Positions 15,401-25,100 of a stretch of 64,000 nt of DNA are shown one piece after another; positions within the stretch are counted from its first letter, which is position 1, and each line of letters starts with the position of its first letter. Source of the DNA: Vigna angularis (lineage: Eukaryota; Streptophyta; Magnoliopsida; Fabales; Fabaceae); contig NC_068973.1 in NCBI RefSeq assembly GCF_016808095.1, forward strand, positions 11,652,501 through 11,716,500, in the 5' to 3' direction. A program made the position numbers and the translations under genes. The notes under the pieces were generated by a model. It was not told the origin of the DNA, searched no databases, and saw only the letters and a program-made list of their open reading frames with translations.

Positions 15401-18400
15401 TCCAGCAACTGAGTCTGACTTGCCTATTGCCCTCCGTAAAGGTATACGCTCTACCCGTAACCCTTCCCCCCATTATACTGCTCTTAATTACCACAGGTTA
15501 TCTCCATCTTTTTATACTTGTCTCTCATCCATTTCTTCTGTGTCAATTCCCAAATCTGTGAGTGATGCCTTAACTCATCCTGGTTGGCGTCAAGCTATGC
15601 TGGATGAATTAAGTGCTTTACATGAAAATGGAACTTGGGAGCTGGTCCAATTACCATCTGGAAAGTCTGTTGTTGGTTGCAGGTGGGTGTATGCTATCAA
15701 GGTTGGTCCTGATGGCACGATTGATCGTCTGAAAGCTCGACTGGTTGCCAAAGGCTACACAGATTTTTGGTTTGGATTATGGTGATACTTTTTCTCCAGT
15801 GGCAAAAATGACCTCTGTTCGCCTCTTCATTGCCATAGCCGCTCTTCGACAATGGCCTCTTTACCAACTTGATGTCAAAAATGCTTTCCTCAATGGTGAT
15901 TTGCATGAAGAAATTTATATGGAGCAACCGCCTGGCTTTGTTGCTCAGGGGGAGTCATCTGGATTGGTATGTCGTCTTCGCAAATCCTTATATGGCCTAA
16001 AACAGTCTCCTCGGGCCTGGTTTGGTAAATTCAGTGGTGTTGTTCAACAATTTGGTATGTCTCGCAGTGAAGCGGATCATTCAGTGTTCTATCGCCACTC
16101 GAGTGCTGGATGTATCTACTTAATAGTGTATGTCGATGATATTGTTCTCACAGGAAGCGACTATCTTGGCATCTCTCAGATGAAACAACACCTTTGTCAT
16201 CATTTTCAAACCAAAGATCTTGGCAAACTCAGGTATTTTTTGGGTATTGAAGTAGCACAATCCAATGATGGTATTGTCATATCTCAGAGGAAGTATGCGT
16301 TAGACATCTTGGAGGAAACAGGGTTAATGAATTGTAAATCTGTTGAGACACCTATGGACCCTAACATCAAACTCCTACCAAATCAGGGGGAGCCTTTCTC
16401 AGATCCTGAACGGTACAGAAGACTAGTTGGTAAATTAAACTATCTTACTGTTACGCGTCCTGACATTTCCTTCGCAGTTAGTGTGGTGAGTCAATTTCTA
16501 AACTCTCCATGTGAAGACCATTGGGATGCAGTTGTTCGCATACTGAAGTATATTAAAAGATCACCTGGAAAAGGTTTGCTATATGGCCCTAACAACGATA
16601 CAAAAATTGTTTGTTATTCAGATGCTGATTGGGCTGGTTCCCCTTCTGATAGGAGGTCTACTTCTGGATATTGTGTCTCTATTGGTAGCAACCTGATATC
16701 TTGGAAAAGTAAGAAGCAAAGTGTTGTGGCAAGGTCCAGTGCAGAAGCAGAATATAGAGCTATGGCATCAGCTACTTGCGAGCTTGTGTGGCTTAAACAA
16801 TTGCTTGGTGAATTGAAATTTGGAGATGTCACTCAAATGATACTTATATGTGATAATCAAGCTGCTCTCCATATTAGCTCTAACCCTGTCTTCCATGAGA
16901 GAACCAAACACATTGAAGTTGATTGTCATTTCATTCGAGAAAAAATCATATCCGGAGATATCAAGACTGAATTTGTTAACTCAAGCAACCAGTTGGCAGA
17001 CATATTCACTAAGTCCTTACGAGGACCTAGAATTGATTATCTTTGTAACAAGCTTGGAACATATGATTTATATGCTCCAGCTTGAGGGGGAGTGTTAGAT
17101 ATATTATATCTTTTAGTTAGTTAGTTATTATTTCTCATTTGTATTTTGGGCTTAGCCCATATTTCTTCTATTATAAATAGATAACCCTATGTGTGTATTT
17201 AACACAAGGGGATATTCTCTCCCAATCTTCTCTATTTCTCATACTTCTCAATAAATATAAGAGAAGAAAATTAGAAGATAAAATGAATCAAACTTCTCCC
17301 AGAAGTAAAATCATCGTATTCGTACCTCAACTTTTTATAAGAGACTCCTCTTTTAGCTTCTCCAAAAGATAAGAAGCTTAAGTTAATTTTAACCTTTGGG
17401 AGAAGCTTGATTAATTTTACCAAAGAATATATCCAAAGTGATAAGGAAACTGATTAAATAAGGAAAAAAGAAAAATTGTACCTTGATCATACTAACACCA
17501 GATCCAATATTAACCAGAAGATAAGGGAATAAATCATTGGGTTCAATTTGAACAAACTCTTTTTGGCCTTCCATGTGTGTGAAAGCTTCATGACGAATTG
17601 CCTACTAAGTGGTAGAACTTCTAATCAGAAATTATTGACAGTGAAAAGAAAAAATACAGATCAGTCAACAAGAAAAACTATTACTACCATAAAACTTACT
17701 GGTGACATATTCCAAACTAAGAGATAGAAGAACTACCACAAGTCTATGACAGAAAGGATTAACATAGTTCTCAATCAGATCTAGGTTGGTAGCAAGAACC
17801 ATACAATGTCAAGAAGGAAAACAAAGTAATAGTCAATTGGCTGTTTACCTTTAAAACAAGGAGAATACACAATAACATGGGAAAAAGAAGCAAATTTAAA
17901 GTTTCTTTAAATCTTTATTTCTTATTGTCTATTTGAATTAGGAGTAAGAGTACAAATTCAAAAGACAATCTATTGATCCTATCTAGCTCAGCTGACATAA
18001 ATAAAACGCAAGTGAAACAAGCAATTAGAAGCATCCACCTTAAGCAAGAAGTTAGCTCCAGCCACAAGGCAGTCCATTTCATCTTCTTTGTCAAGACTAA
18101 CTCCAAGTCTTTCTTTGAAAAGGTCAGCGTACTTGTATGCTCCACCACCAGTAGCCTTTGCCATAAAATGAATTCGTTAGTGTTGTACTTCAACAACAGC
18201 ATTAGTGAAAAAGACAAATAAAAATAGTTATCCCTTTTGCAATAACTACATCTAGATGAGATAAGTAGCAAAAGGATACAGCTTTTCATGAGCAATCTAA
18301 AATAAATTATGATTGATCATTTGAAGAAATGATATATTTAGAAAAATAAAACAGAATATAGCTTTTGAATCGTCTGAAAAAACATAAATAACAGTCAGAG

Positions 18401-19694
18401 ACTCAATAGTTACCTTAATTATGCCATTCTGGTCAGTCACACCATCCGAGTAACATGGCTCCAACCCTATAGCCAATAAAAGAAGTTCAAAAATCATAAA
18501 TTCATTCGGTCCTGTGTAAAAGTATTTAGATATGTATAATGTAGTGAAATTGACTTAGCACATAGAAGATTACTGGATGATATTGAATGCCCATCACTAT
18601 TTTAGAATAGAAGAGACTGATTAATGTAATAAACTAAGCAACACTATTACCACCACAGTGAAGCTGCTTTGAATGAATGAAATCCAAGCACTCATTAATC
18701 TTTCTCGTTTCAAACTTTACAAAGTGTAGTCTTCCACCAAGGATAGGGTAGCTTCTCCTGTTACCCTTAGAAAACCCCAGTCGCTCATTTACACTTCTCT
18801 TCCTTTTATCATCCACTGATTGGTTTTCATGTCTTGAAAAGTACACCAACTTTATCAGAGATCCTGCACATGTGATTTAATAAGATTAAGTTTCAGAGTT
18901 CGGACATATTCCACAGGCTACGAGCCATTTACTTTCCCTAAATTAATACAGAATTGAGTCAATTTACCAATTATATTTCCTTAAGTTCAAAACAAACTGT
19001 GAAGAACCCAAAAGAAAAAAATTTCAAACTGTGATGGGCCCTTTATTTAGTTATTCTGTTTTCTCCACCAGAGCCCACAAGGGACAACATGAAATCACCA
19101 GAAATAAGGTACACTACCAGGTGTAAAACCTAATAAAAGAGTGATAGGTTTAATAACGGAGGCCTCAAAAGATTGTAATATACTAACAGAAATTGTCAAT
19201 TCTAACTCTCAACTCCCTCCAAAAGCGAAACACAACAAAAACCACTTGCCATCAAAAGGAACTAAAAAAATATCATGAAGTATACATGGCCACATTAAAC
19301 TTCAACAAAAAAAACAAAAGAAAAAACACCACATAAAATGTGGTACTATGAATTAATTCTAATAAACAACAACTATTATTTAGATATATATACCTCCAAT
19401 GTCAAGTGCTAGGTGAGACAAATCATCAGATTGATTAGGCAACAAAATGGTTGGATACTTCTCCTCCTCATTAACTTGAATCTCAGCTTTGCTCACATCA
19501 AGTTGAGGCCTCGAACCAGACCTGTGCATGGAATTGGAAGCCGTAGGAGTCATCTCTCTTTCCCCTTCGCCGCTCTCCACTTGCGTGCGTGTGATTTTAT
19601 TGCTGCTCTTACTCTCCTGCTTCTGCAATTTCTCTTCTTCGATAATTCCAATAACTTGATTTTGTTTCTGTTCCTTTTCTAAAGAAGCAGCCAT
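442..19694 (-). CDS. PANK2: Pantothenate kinase 2 (PanK-DUF89 fusion), 19 exons, 3' end outside window
   Basis: It phosphorylates pantothenate, the first step of CoA synthesis; the C-terminal DUF89 domain is a metal-dependent phosphatase thought to remove damaged phosphopantetheine. Exons (5' to 3'): 19694-19394, 18863-18651, 18466-18414, 18155-18039, 17601-17482, 12347-12253, 12170-12077, 11970-11839, 10924-10812, 10734-10542, 9745-9534, 8466-8422, 8351-8303, 4446-4364, 3047-2931, 1989-1926, 1299-1153, 1083-925, 525-442. All join in phase with no stop, giving 797 codons. The plant family is about 900 residues, so roughly 100 lie beyond the edge. The kinase half (about residues 80-460) shows [20 protein letters not shown] and [14 protein letters not shown]. 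The DUF89 half shows VDNSGAD near residue 745. I chose the ATG at 19694 (MAASLEK); an in-frame ATG at 19739 would add 15 hydrophobic residues. Introns are GT-AG except intron 10. Two Copia elements lie in introns 5 and 13. Confidence 0.95.
5413..5589 (+). repeat. Left LTR copy of the intron-13 Copia
   Basis: Direct repeat with 7984-8165, starting at the shared block ATATTTTAGGA and ending at the shared TATGTATATATATC. The copies differ at many bases and by a short indel, so the insertion is old. The left copy may run on to about 5690. Confidence 0.7.
6028..7920 (+). pseudogene. Copia pol remnant (protease, integrase, linker, RNase H tail)
   Basis: Recognisable pieces in order: a protease-like [17 protein letters not shown] (the usual active-site DSG has become DLG), a pre-integrase [10 protein letters not shown], integrase [11 protein letters not shown] and YTPQQNRV, a C-terminal segment with TKCVFLGY (7029-7217), and the linker [17 protein letters not shown] (up to 7824). 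Stops interrupt it throughout and the catalytic reverse transcriptase block is absent, so it cannot encode a working polyprotein. Confidence 0.8.
7984..8165 (+). repeat. Right LTR copy of the intron-13 Copia
   Basis: Direct repeat with 5413-5589. It directly follows a Copia-like 3' end (residues MENTYSPA, a stop, then GAGGAG). It is probably truncated on the right. Confidence 0.7.
9205..9395. repeat. Low-complexity CTATAGCAC-rich block in PANK2 intron 11
   Basis: This stretch repeats variants of GCTATAGCAC, GCTATTG and TGGCTGCCATTG and is richer in GC than the intron around it. It resembles short dispersed legume repeats, but I found no clear ends or target duplication. Confidence 0.3.
10540..10541 (-). 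other. Non-canonical GC splice donor of PANK2 intron 10
   Basis: Exon 10 ends ...GAGAAG at 10542 and the intron begins GCAAGT. The next exon starts at 9745 after a TTCAATGCAG acceptor, and joining them restores the frame (LNEK then ISWMEK). A C instead of T at position +2, with an otherwise perfect AG|GCAAGT context, is the signature of a GC-AG intron. Confidence 0.85.
12418..12568 (+). repeat. 5' LTR of the intron-5 Copia
   Basis: This 151-bp repeat begins TGTTAGATAT and ends TTCTCATA. It contains a TATA-like TATAAATAG about 55 bases before its end. It differs from the 3' LTR at a single base (AATCC versus AACCC). Confidence 0.95.
12569..12581 (+). promoter_or_regulatory. Primer binding site (initiator tRNA-Met type)
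   Basis: TGGTATCAGAGCA directly follows the 5' LTR. This is the standard plant Copia primer site, complementary to the 3' part of initiator methionine tRNA. Confidence 0.9.
12585..12860 (+). other. GC-rich untranslated leader of the Copia element
   Basis: Between the primer site and the gag ATG lies a strongly GC-rich segment dominated by CCG/GCC trinucleotide runs, in sharp contrast to the AT-rich surroundings. Its short open frames are Arg-, Pro- and Ala-rich and have no recognisable domain, so I treat it as leader. It could form strong RNA structure. Confidence 0.7.
12930..17085 (+). pseudogene. Copia gag-pol polyprotein, one frameshift
   Basis: The first frame (12930-15785) has gag with [14 protein letters not shown], a CCHC zinc knuckle (residues 251-264), protease DSGATDH (345-351), the pre-integrase HAQFGHPS, an integrase with D526, D589 and E625 in D-D-35-E spacing, and the start of reverse transcriptase. 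The second frame (about 15760-17085) has the rest of reverse transcriptase with YVDD near 16129, then RNase H ([22 protein letters not shown]). The break is a loss of two bases near 15755-15765, in the conserved block after LVAKGYT. No other stop is seen. Only this lesion, if it is not a sequencing error, prevents a full polyprotein. Confidence 0.95.
17084..17092 (+). promoter_or_regulatory. Polypurine tract of the intron-5 Copia
   Basis: GAGGGGGAG lies directly before the 3' LTR and overlaps the polyprotein stop codon. It is the usual plus-strand primer site for retroelement DNA synthesis. Confidence 0.85.
17093..17243 (+). repeat. 3' LTR of the intron-5 Copia
   Basis: This 151-bp repeat is 150/151 identical to 12418-12568 and is followed by the target duplication CTTCT. 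Confidence 0.95.
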
Positions 19695-20360
19695 CTTATA
19701 TAAATCCAGAACCACCCAAACTAAACCAAACCAATCCAAACTCGCTCCCTAACCTCACCAACCTCCCTTCCTCCGTCACTCCCCTATATTTGGTCACTAG
19801 TCCTGTACCTATCCTACACTCGCAAAATCAAACAAAACAAACACGCAAATATTTTATCCATTCCATGCTAAAGTTTAAAATAAATACTACTGTATTATAT
19901 AATATAATGTCAATTACTATTTACCACTACGTCGTGGGACAATGGAGAAGCCATTTTTACGTCGATGAAATGATAAAAAAATAATGCAAACCGCGAAAGG
20001 AATTTCGATCTCGGAGAAAATGGAATTGCGCAATTACGCGCCGAGGAAACGGGTTTGGAATTTATTGAAAGGTTAGTGAGTGAATGAATGACTGTTTGAC
20101 AAGGACTAGTGAGAGAGTGCTCCTTCCTAGGATCAAAGCGAAAACAAAAATAGGGGCAATCATGGACCAAACCTTCGGAGAGAGAGAAACTGGTTATGCC
20201 ATTACAGACTGCAAACGGTGCTATCTGCGTCAAATTAATTGCCCGTGAATCAATGATATGTGGTATACGTCGAGTTCAACGCGCGCCTACTCCATGTTCG
20301 TTCACTTCGTTACGCGCGCTTGTATCTACGCGCCCACAGAGAGCGTGCTGTTCGTTTCGT
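19695..20360 (-). promoter_or_regulatory. Upstream region of PANK2
   Basis: It holds the presumed promoter. Several CGCG-containing sites (near 20037, 20281, 20313 and 20328) stand out in AT-rich DNA and resemble the CGCG boxes bound by CAMTA factors. A TTATATAAG directly before the chosen ATG is too close to be a TATA box for that start. Confidence 0.35.
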
Positions 20361-21570
20361 TTGTTACATTTTTCATTATATATACTTTTATTTAGACATA
20401 GTATCCGATTGGATCGGCTTTTAAATAACTTTTTATGAATTTTTTTTATATTTAGAATAAGTTTATACATTTTTTTAAAAAATATATACTAAACAAACTT
20501 TAGGAATTAATTTGTACATAAATTAATTCTATTTTAAGAAAACAAAGTATTAAAAAAAAAAGAATCTATGAACTCCTCAAATATATCTTGAATTAGGTAT
20601 GTTGAGAGTACTATAAGAAGTCCTATTTTGATCAATTTATTACATGTTAATATACACGGTTAAAGCTAGTAAAAATATAGGTATTGTGGCATATGTGTTT
20701 TAGGGTTTTTAATAAGAATTTTAGAAAATAACCCATGTCATCATTAAATATTATAATATTAGTTAATCATTGAATTAAAAATTTCGATAAAATGTTTTTT
20801 TTATAACTATCAAAGAAAATCATTAGATTTGGCATACGAGTTTGAAGTTATATTCAAATTAGCAAAAATACAATCTTGTAAAAGTTTAGTTAGTAATATT
20901 ATTTACAAACAATCTTATTGATCAAGGAGGTATAAAAGTTAAAAGTATTAAATACATTTTCTACATAAAAACATCTTAAACTTATTCATTTGGATTTGTT
21001 TGGTGTTGAAGAAAAATGATACAATATAGTTATGATAGATCTCTATTCTATATGGACATTACTAAAATTCTTGAAAGGATGAAACTTTCACAATCTTTCA
21101 CAGAATTTGTAAACATGTTTCAAATGAAAAAGGTTTTATCAATTGTTTCTATCACGGAGGAGAATTCGAAAACAAAAATTTTCAAGCCTTTATATTAATT
21201 ATAATTTTGCAACTCCAGAAACAACTTATCATAATTAATGGTATTTGGAAACGTAAAAATAGATTTATATAATAAATAAATCAAACAATGATAAAAATTT
21301 ATACCATTATTTGCTATTTATAAAATAGAATTAGACTATTAATTTAAAATAAAATTCCCCATCAATTATAGAAAGATGATACGAAGTTCGATATTTCTTT
21401 TTTAAGAAAGTTTGATTTCAATGAAAGAATCTTTCTTAGATATTCTAAAACGTTTAAGGCTTATGGAATCTATAACTTGAAAACTTCAATAGTTCAATAA
21501 GTTATTGTTGTAAGATTCAATAAATTATCAAAGTTAGATGATTCTTTTGCAGATTTAAACTCTGCAAAAG
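20361..21570. other. AT-rich intergenic stretch
   Basis: I see no gene, tRNA or complete element here. A 60-codon frame at 21016-21198 has no recognisable domain. Confidence 0.5.
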
Positions 21571-21650
21571 CCCAAGACAAACATATATGCTTTTGAAGAC
21601 TAGTTAAATGCCAAAGACAAACATATATGCTTTTGAAAACTAGTTAAATG
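21571..21650 (+). repeat. Two-copy tandem repeat, about 40 bp
   Basis: The unit containing GACAAACATATATGCTTTTG followed by ACTAGTTAAATG occurs twice in succession with only one or two differences. Confidence 0.85.
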
Positions 21651-21839
21651 ACCAGAGAGATAACCAACTAAATGTATTGACAAATGATGAAGAATCATCC
21701 AACAAATGTCATCATAGGATATCACAACGAAGAAGCAAAGACAGCGTCATCTTAGAAAAAGATCAATTTGCGTTAAGATTAGAGCCAAAAGTAATTATTG
21801 AAGCTAAGTATAGAACAATAAATTTGTAAGAAAAGTTAG

Positions 21840-23280
21840 GCCTATTTCTCTTACCAGGGGTTGAATTGGTTTTTAATAGAAATGTTTTTTTTTTCTCTTT
21901 TTGAAAATCTTTAAAATGATTTTTAACACACAAGATAATAATGAAAATAATGCACTAAAATAGTCAAAAGATAAAAAACAAACACAAATTTTTATGTTGG
22001 TTTGGCCTCAATGCCTACATTCAGTCACTTTCAATTAACCTGAGATTAAAAGACCTTCCACTATAAAGATTTGAGTTAATACAACAAGACTTACAGAGAC
22101 CAACTCTCAAATATAATCTTCTCACTAACTCACAAATCTAATACAGGAAAACACACTACAGAAAGAACAATCATCTTTCTGCAATACCCCTTTGAGACCC
22201 TTCTCAAAGTCACAAGAACAACATGTTCTATTCCTGGCAACACGCACAGGGAAACCACAATCTATGGATTGTAAACAAGGTATTGGTCTGGAAAGAAAAC
22301 ACCTCAATGTGTAGATGATTGATTAGCCGATGATAGTCTTAAGAAATCCTTCAAAGTGTCAAATCTTTCGTATCTTGATTCTTGGAGAACCAGCGCACCT
22401 ACAAAATCTCTTCTTGACTCTCTTATATCAGATTTAAAAGTTCAAATGATCAAAAGTTATTAATGGAGAGTGCTACGCGTCAATATATAGATTTCCACGT
22501 GTCTAACGCTTTTTAATCGATTACTAAAATAATGTAATCGGTTACACACTTAATAGAGTTACACCAGAATTACATTAAAATAGATTTAATTGATTAAGCA
22601 ATTAATGTAATCGATTGCACATAAATTGTAAGTCAAAACATTTTGAAAATGTGATCATTATGACAGTTAAGACTTATCACGAAAACAGTTTTCAATGTGT
22701 AAAGAGATTTAATTGATTAAGCAATTAATGTAATCGATTGCACATAAATTGTAAGTCAAAACATTTTGAAAATGTGATCATTATGACAGTTAAGACTTAT
22801 CACGAAAATAGTTTTAAATGTGTACCATATTTAACTGATTAAGGAAATTGTGTAATCGATTAAGTATTACACTTAGTCAATTTTGAAAACTTTTTCTTCT
22901 CAAAACTCATTACATCACATTGCAAATAGGTGTTAGGAAAGACACAATTTTTAATCGATTATACATATAATGTAATCGATTAAAACTTGTAGTTTGCCAT
23001 AGTTTAAGCATTAGCTAATCTGATGAACTTAATTGATTACATAACCATTGTAATCGATTACTTCATACATATATGCTTTGTGCAAGTGATTTTAACATTC
23101 GAAAACATGAGTATGCATACTACAAATGTAAACACATGTATAACCATAATAAGTATGTAAACCAAACATTTAAGACAATATATGTTTTAAACATAAAGAA
23201 ACATTTATGTTGTTGCCATGGAAACATATATGTTGTTGTCATCATAGAAAACCAGACACATAAGGGATTGGGTTTAACAT
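21840..23280 (-). mobile_element. Relic SIRE-like LTR, reverse orientation
   Basis: Read on the minus strand, a purine-rich stretch (GATAGGGGGAGC, near 23290) precedes a TGTTAAACCC start at 23280. The other end has CCAATTCAACCCCTGG near 21860, a pattern common at the 3' end of SIRE/Maximus-like LTRs. Between them lie decayed AATCGATTA palindromes like those of the element at the right end of the window. The borders are approximate. Confidence 0.5.
22583..22828 (+). repeat. Tandem duplication, 123-bp unit, two copies
   Basis: The segment starting GATTTAATTGATTAAGCAAT repeats after 123 bases with very few differences; a third, diverged partial copy follows to about 22890. It lies inside the relic LTR and contains one AATCGATT site per unit. 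Confidence 0.9.
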
Positions 23281-23575
23281 TCACATTGCTCCCCCTATCA
23301 ACAAAATTAAACAACATTCTTCACACATCATATATTCAACAATGCATATTATTCATCAACACACATTTATTCATGATAATATGCTTTATTTCCATAAGAT
23401 TTGTGTATTAAATTAGATCTATGAGATTTGTACTTGTCATATGCTTTAGACAATAGATCTTGAAAGAATAGTTTAGGATCTACTGGGTCCAAGGAACTAA
23501 GTCATGTTTATGTGACTTATTAGACATAGTTCTTTTTTATAGCATAGACTAGGTCACAAATCCATATGACAAGAT

Positions 23576-24714
23576 TGTTGGATGTCTTACATCAACTAGA
23601 AATAAGATCAGTTTATAGTATATAAATGGATGCAAACTTCACCTTACAAGTCAGTTTTGTAGGATTGAGTTACGTTTATAGTCTACTTCTTAACATGCTA
23701 TCTAGAACCTAAAGCTTTTGATAGTCAATATTTGAATTTTGAATTCATTGAGAGAGGATCTCTTAGTTCTTGTCATAAAACACTAGTTCTTAGTGACAAA
23801 TCTTCATTGACCTTCATCTGGTAGCTATCAACTACACTGAGGTCGTCTCCTTCTCCTATTTGAGGATTTGTGTTTATTATCTTGATTGAAGAACCTTAGT
23901 TTTTTTATGAATTTTTCTCTCTCCATGGATTCTTCGACTACCTCTTCTAATAGCTTAGACAAATGTTCTCTTTTCAATAGACTTCTAAATGGTATGATGA
24001 TCGTCAAAATTCTAGTTTCACTACTTTGTTGCACGCACAAGTATATCTTTTGTTATCCTAACTCAGCCTTCTTCTCTTAGACCTTGGGTTCTTGACTCAG
24101 GTGTCACAAATCATATTACTGGTAATAAATCTTTGTTTTCTTCTTTATCCTCTTCGAGTAATTTACCTAAGGTTAGAATGACTGATGGGTCTATGGTCTT
24201 ATCTCATGGTGTTTATATTGTTAATATTTTTCAATCTTTAACCATTGACATTATTCTTTATGTCTTTGGGCCCCTTTAACATATTATTCATTAATCGTCT
24301 AACTCGTTCTCTTGATTGTGCTATTTCTTTTACAAATTTTGTTTGTTTGTTTATAGCATTGGAGTTCATCTCATGTGACCTTTATCATCTCCGTCATTCT
24401 ACACATATTGGCACAACGATGGAGTCTTCATGATCAATTAACAGATATTTTCACCAAGTCTTTACAGGAATCAATATTTGATTATATTTATAAAATCTTG
24501 ATAAATATGATTTATATGCACCATCTTAAAAAGAAGTGTTAGATTATTGCATTTTATGATAATGAGAAAAACATAATCTCTATATTAATTATGTTATTTT
24601 TACATATTCATTTGTATTTGGGTTTAGCACACATTCTCATTATTATAAATGCATTACTCTATGTGAGTTAGTTACACAAGAAAGATTAAATACCTAGTTT
24701 TATTATATTCAACA
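23576..24714 (+). mobile_element. Internally deleted Copia relic
   Basis: A relic LTR (23576-23696, starting TGTTGGATGTC) is followed by a decayed primer site (TGCTATCTAGAACC). Then come a gag-like start (near 23932), a protease region like that of the intron-5 Copia ([20 protein letters not shown], 24083-24140), an abrupt jump near 24432 to the RNase H tail (QLTDIFTKSLQES), and a second, different LTR at 24537. The two LTRs do not match, so this is a composite of relics or a recombinant. Confidence 0.75.
24537..24714 (+). repeat. Copia LTR relic followed by a primer-site-like sequence
   Basis: It starts TGTTAGATTATTG, ends TATATTCAACA and is followed by TGGTATTATGACCC, a mutated TGGTATCAGAGCC. 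Its layout resembles the intron-5 Copia LTR, with similar TTTGTATTTGGGTTTAGC and TATTATAAAT blocks. Confidence 0.75.
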
Positions 24715-25028
24715 TGGTATTATGACCCAAAAAGAATATTATAGAATTTCAATGAACAAAACTTTGAAAAAATATATAAATAAGTTGTAAAATAGAATAA
24801 TTCAAATATTAAAAAAATAACAAAAAATATCGAATTAAAAGCTCTTTACAACCTTTTTTTTTTCATACAAGTTCACGAATTGTATCATGTATAATTCATT
24901 TATGGAATTGTATCAATTAACTTCAATACTTATACTATTTTGTAAATGTGGAGAATAACTAATTAAATAAATAATTTTGGAGATTAAACTTTAATTTCAA
25001 AGTTTAAGAAAGAAAAATCTTTTAAAGG

Positions 25029-25100
25029 TGCCTTCATGCAGGATCGAACTACAGACCTTCAGTTTACAAGACTGACGCTCTACCACTGAGCTATAAAGGC
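25029..25100 (-). tRNA. tRNA-Thr (anticodon TGT)
   Basis: The 72-base sequence folds as a standard cloverleaf: acceptor GCCTTTA with TGAAGGC, D arm GCTC-AGTGGTA-GAGC, anticodon stem TCAGT/ACTGA with loop CTTGTAA, T arm TGTAG-TTCGATC-CTGCA, and discriminator A. The anticodon TGT is at 25068-25066. No intron and no encoded CCA. A T5 run about 12 bases downstream could end Pol III transcription. The B box (AGTTCGATCC) deviates at its first base and there are two G-T pairs, so reduced activity is possible. Confidence 0.9.

Larger units (their letters stand above)
12418..17243 (+). mobile_element. Nearly intact Ty1/Copia retrotransposon in PANK2 intron 5
   Basis: The 4826-bp element has two 151-bp LTRs differing at one base, a primer binding site, a single gag-pol frame broken by one frameshift, a polypurine tract and a 5-bp target duplication CTTCT (12413-12417 and 17244-17248). 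It is inserted opposite to the gene. Near-identical LTRs mean a recent insertion. The LTRs run TG...TA rather than the usual TG...CA. A deleted relative is at 23900-24714. Confidence 0.97.

Noticed and set aside
442..19694. PANK2 as a pseudogene because of two intronic retroelements
   Set aside because: All 19 visible exons join in phase with consensus splice sites and no stop.
19695..19739. Upstream in-frame ATG as the start of PANK2
   Set aside because: It would add 15 mostly hydrophobic residues; the ATG at 19694 gives the MAAS-type start expected of the family. It is not excluded.
21016..21198. 60-codon open frame
   Set aside because: No domain I recognise and no supporting context.
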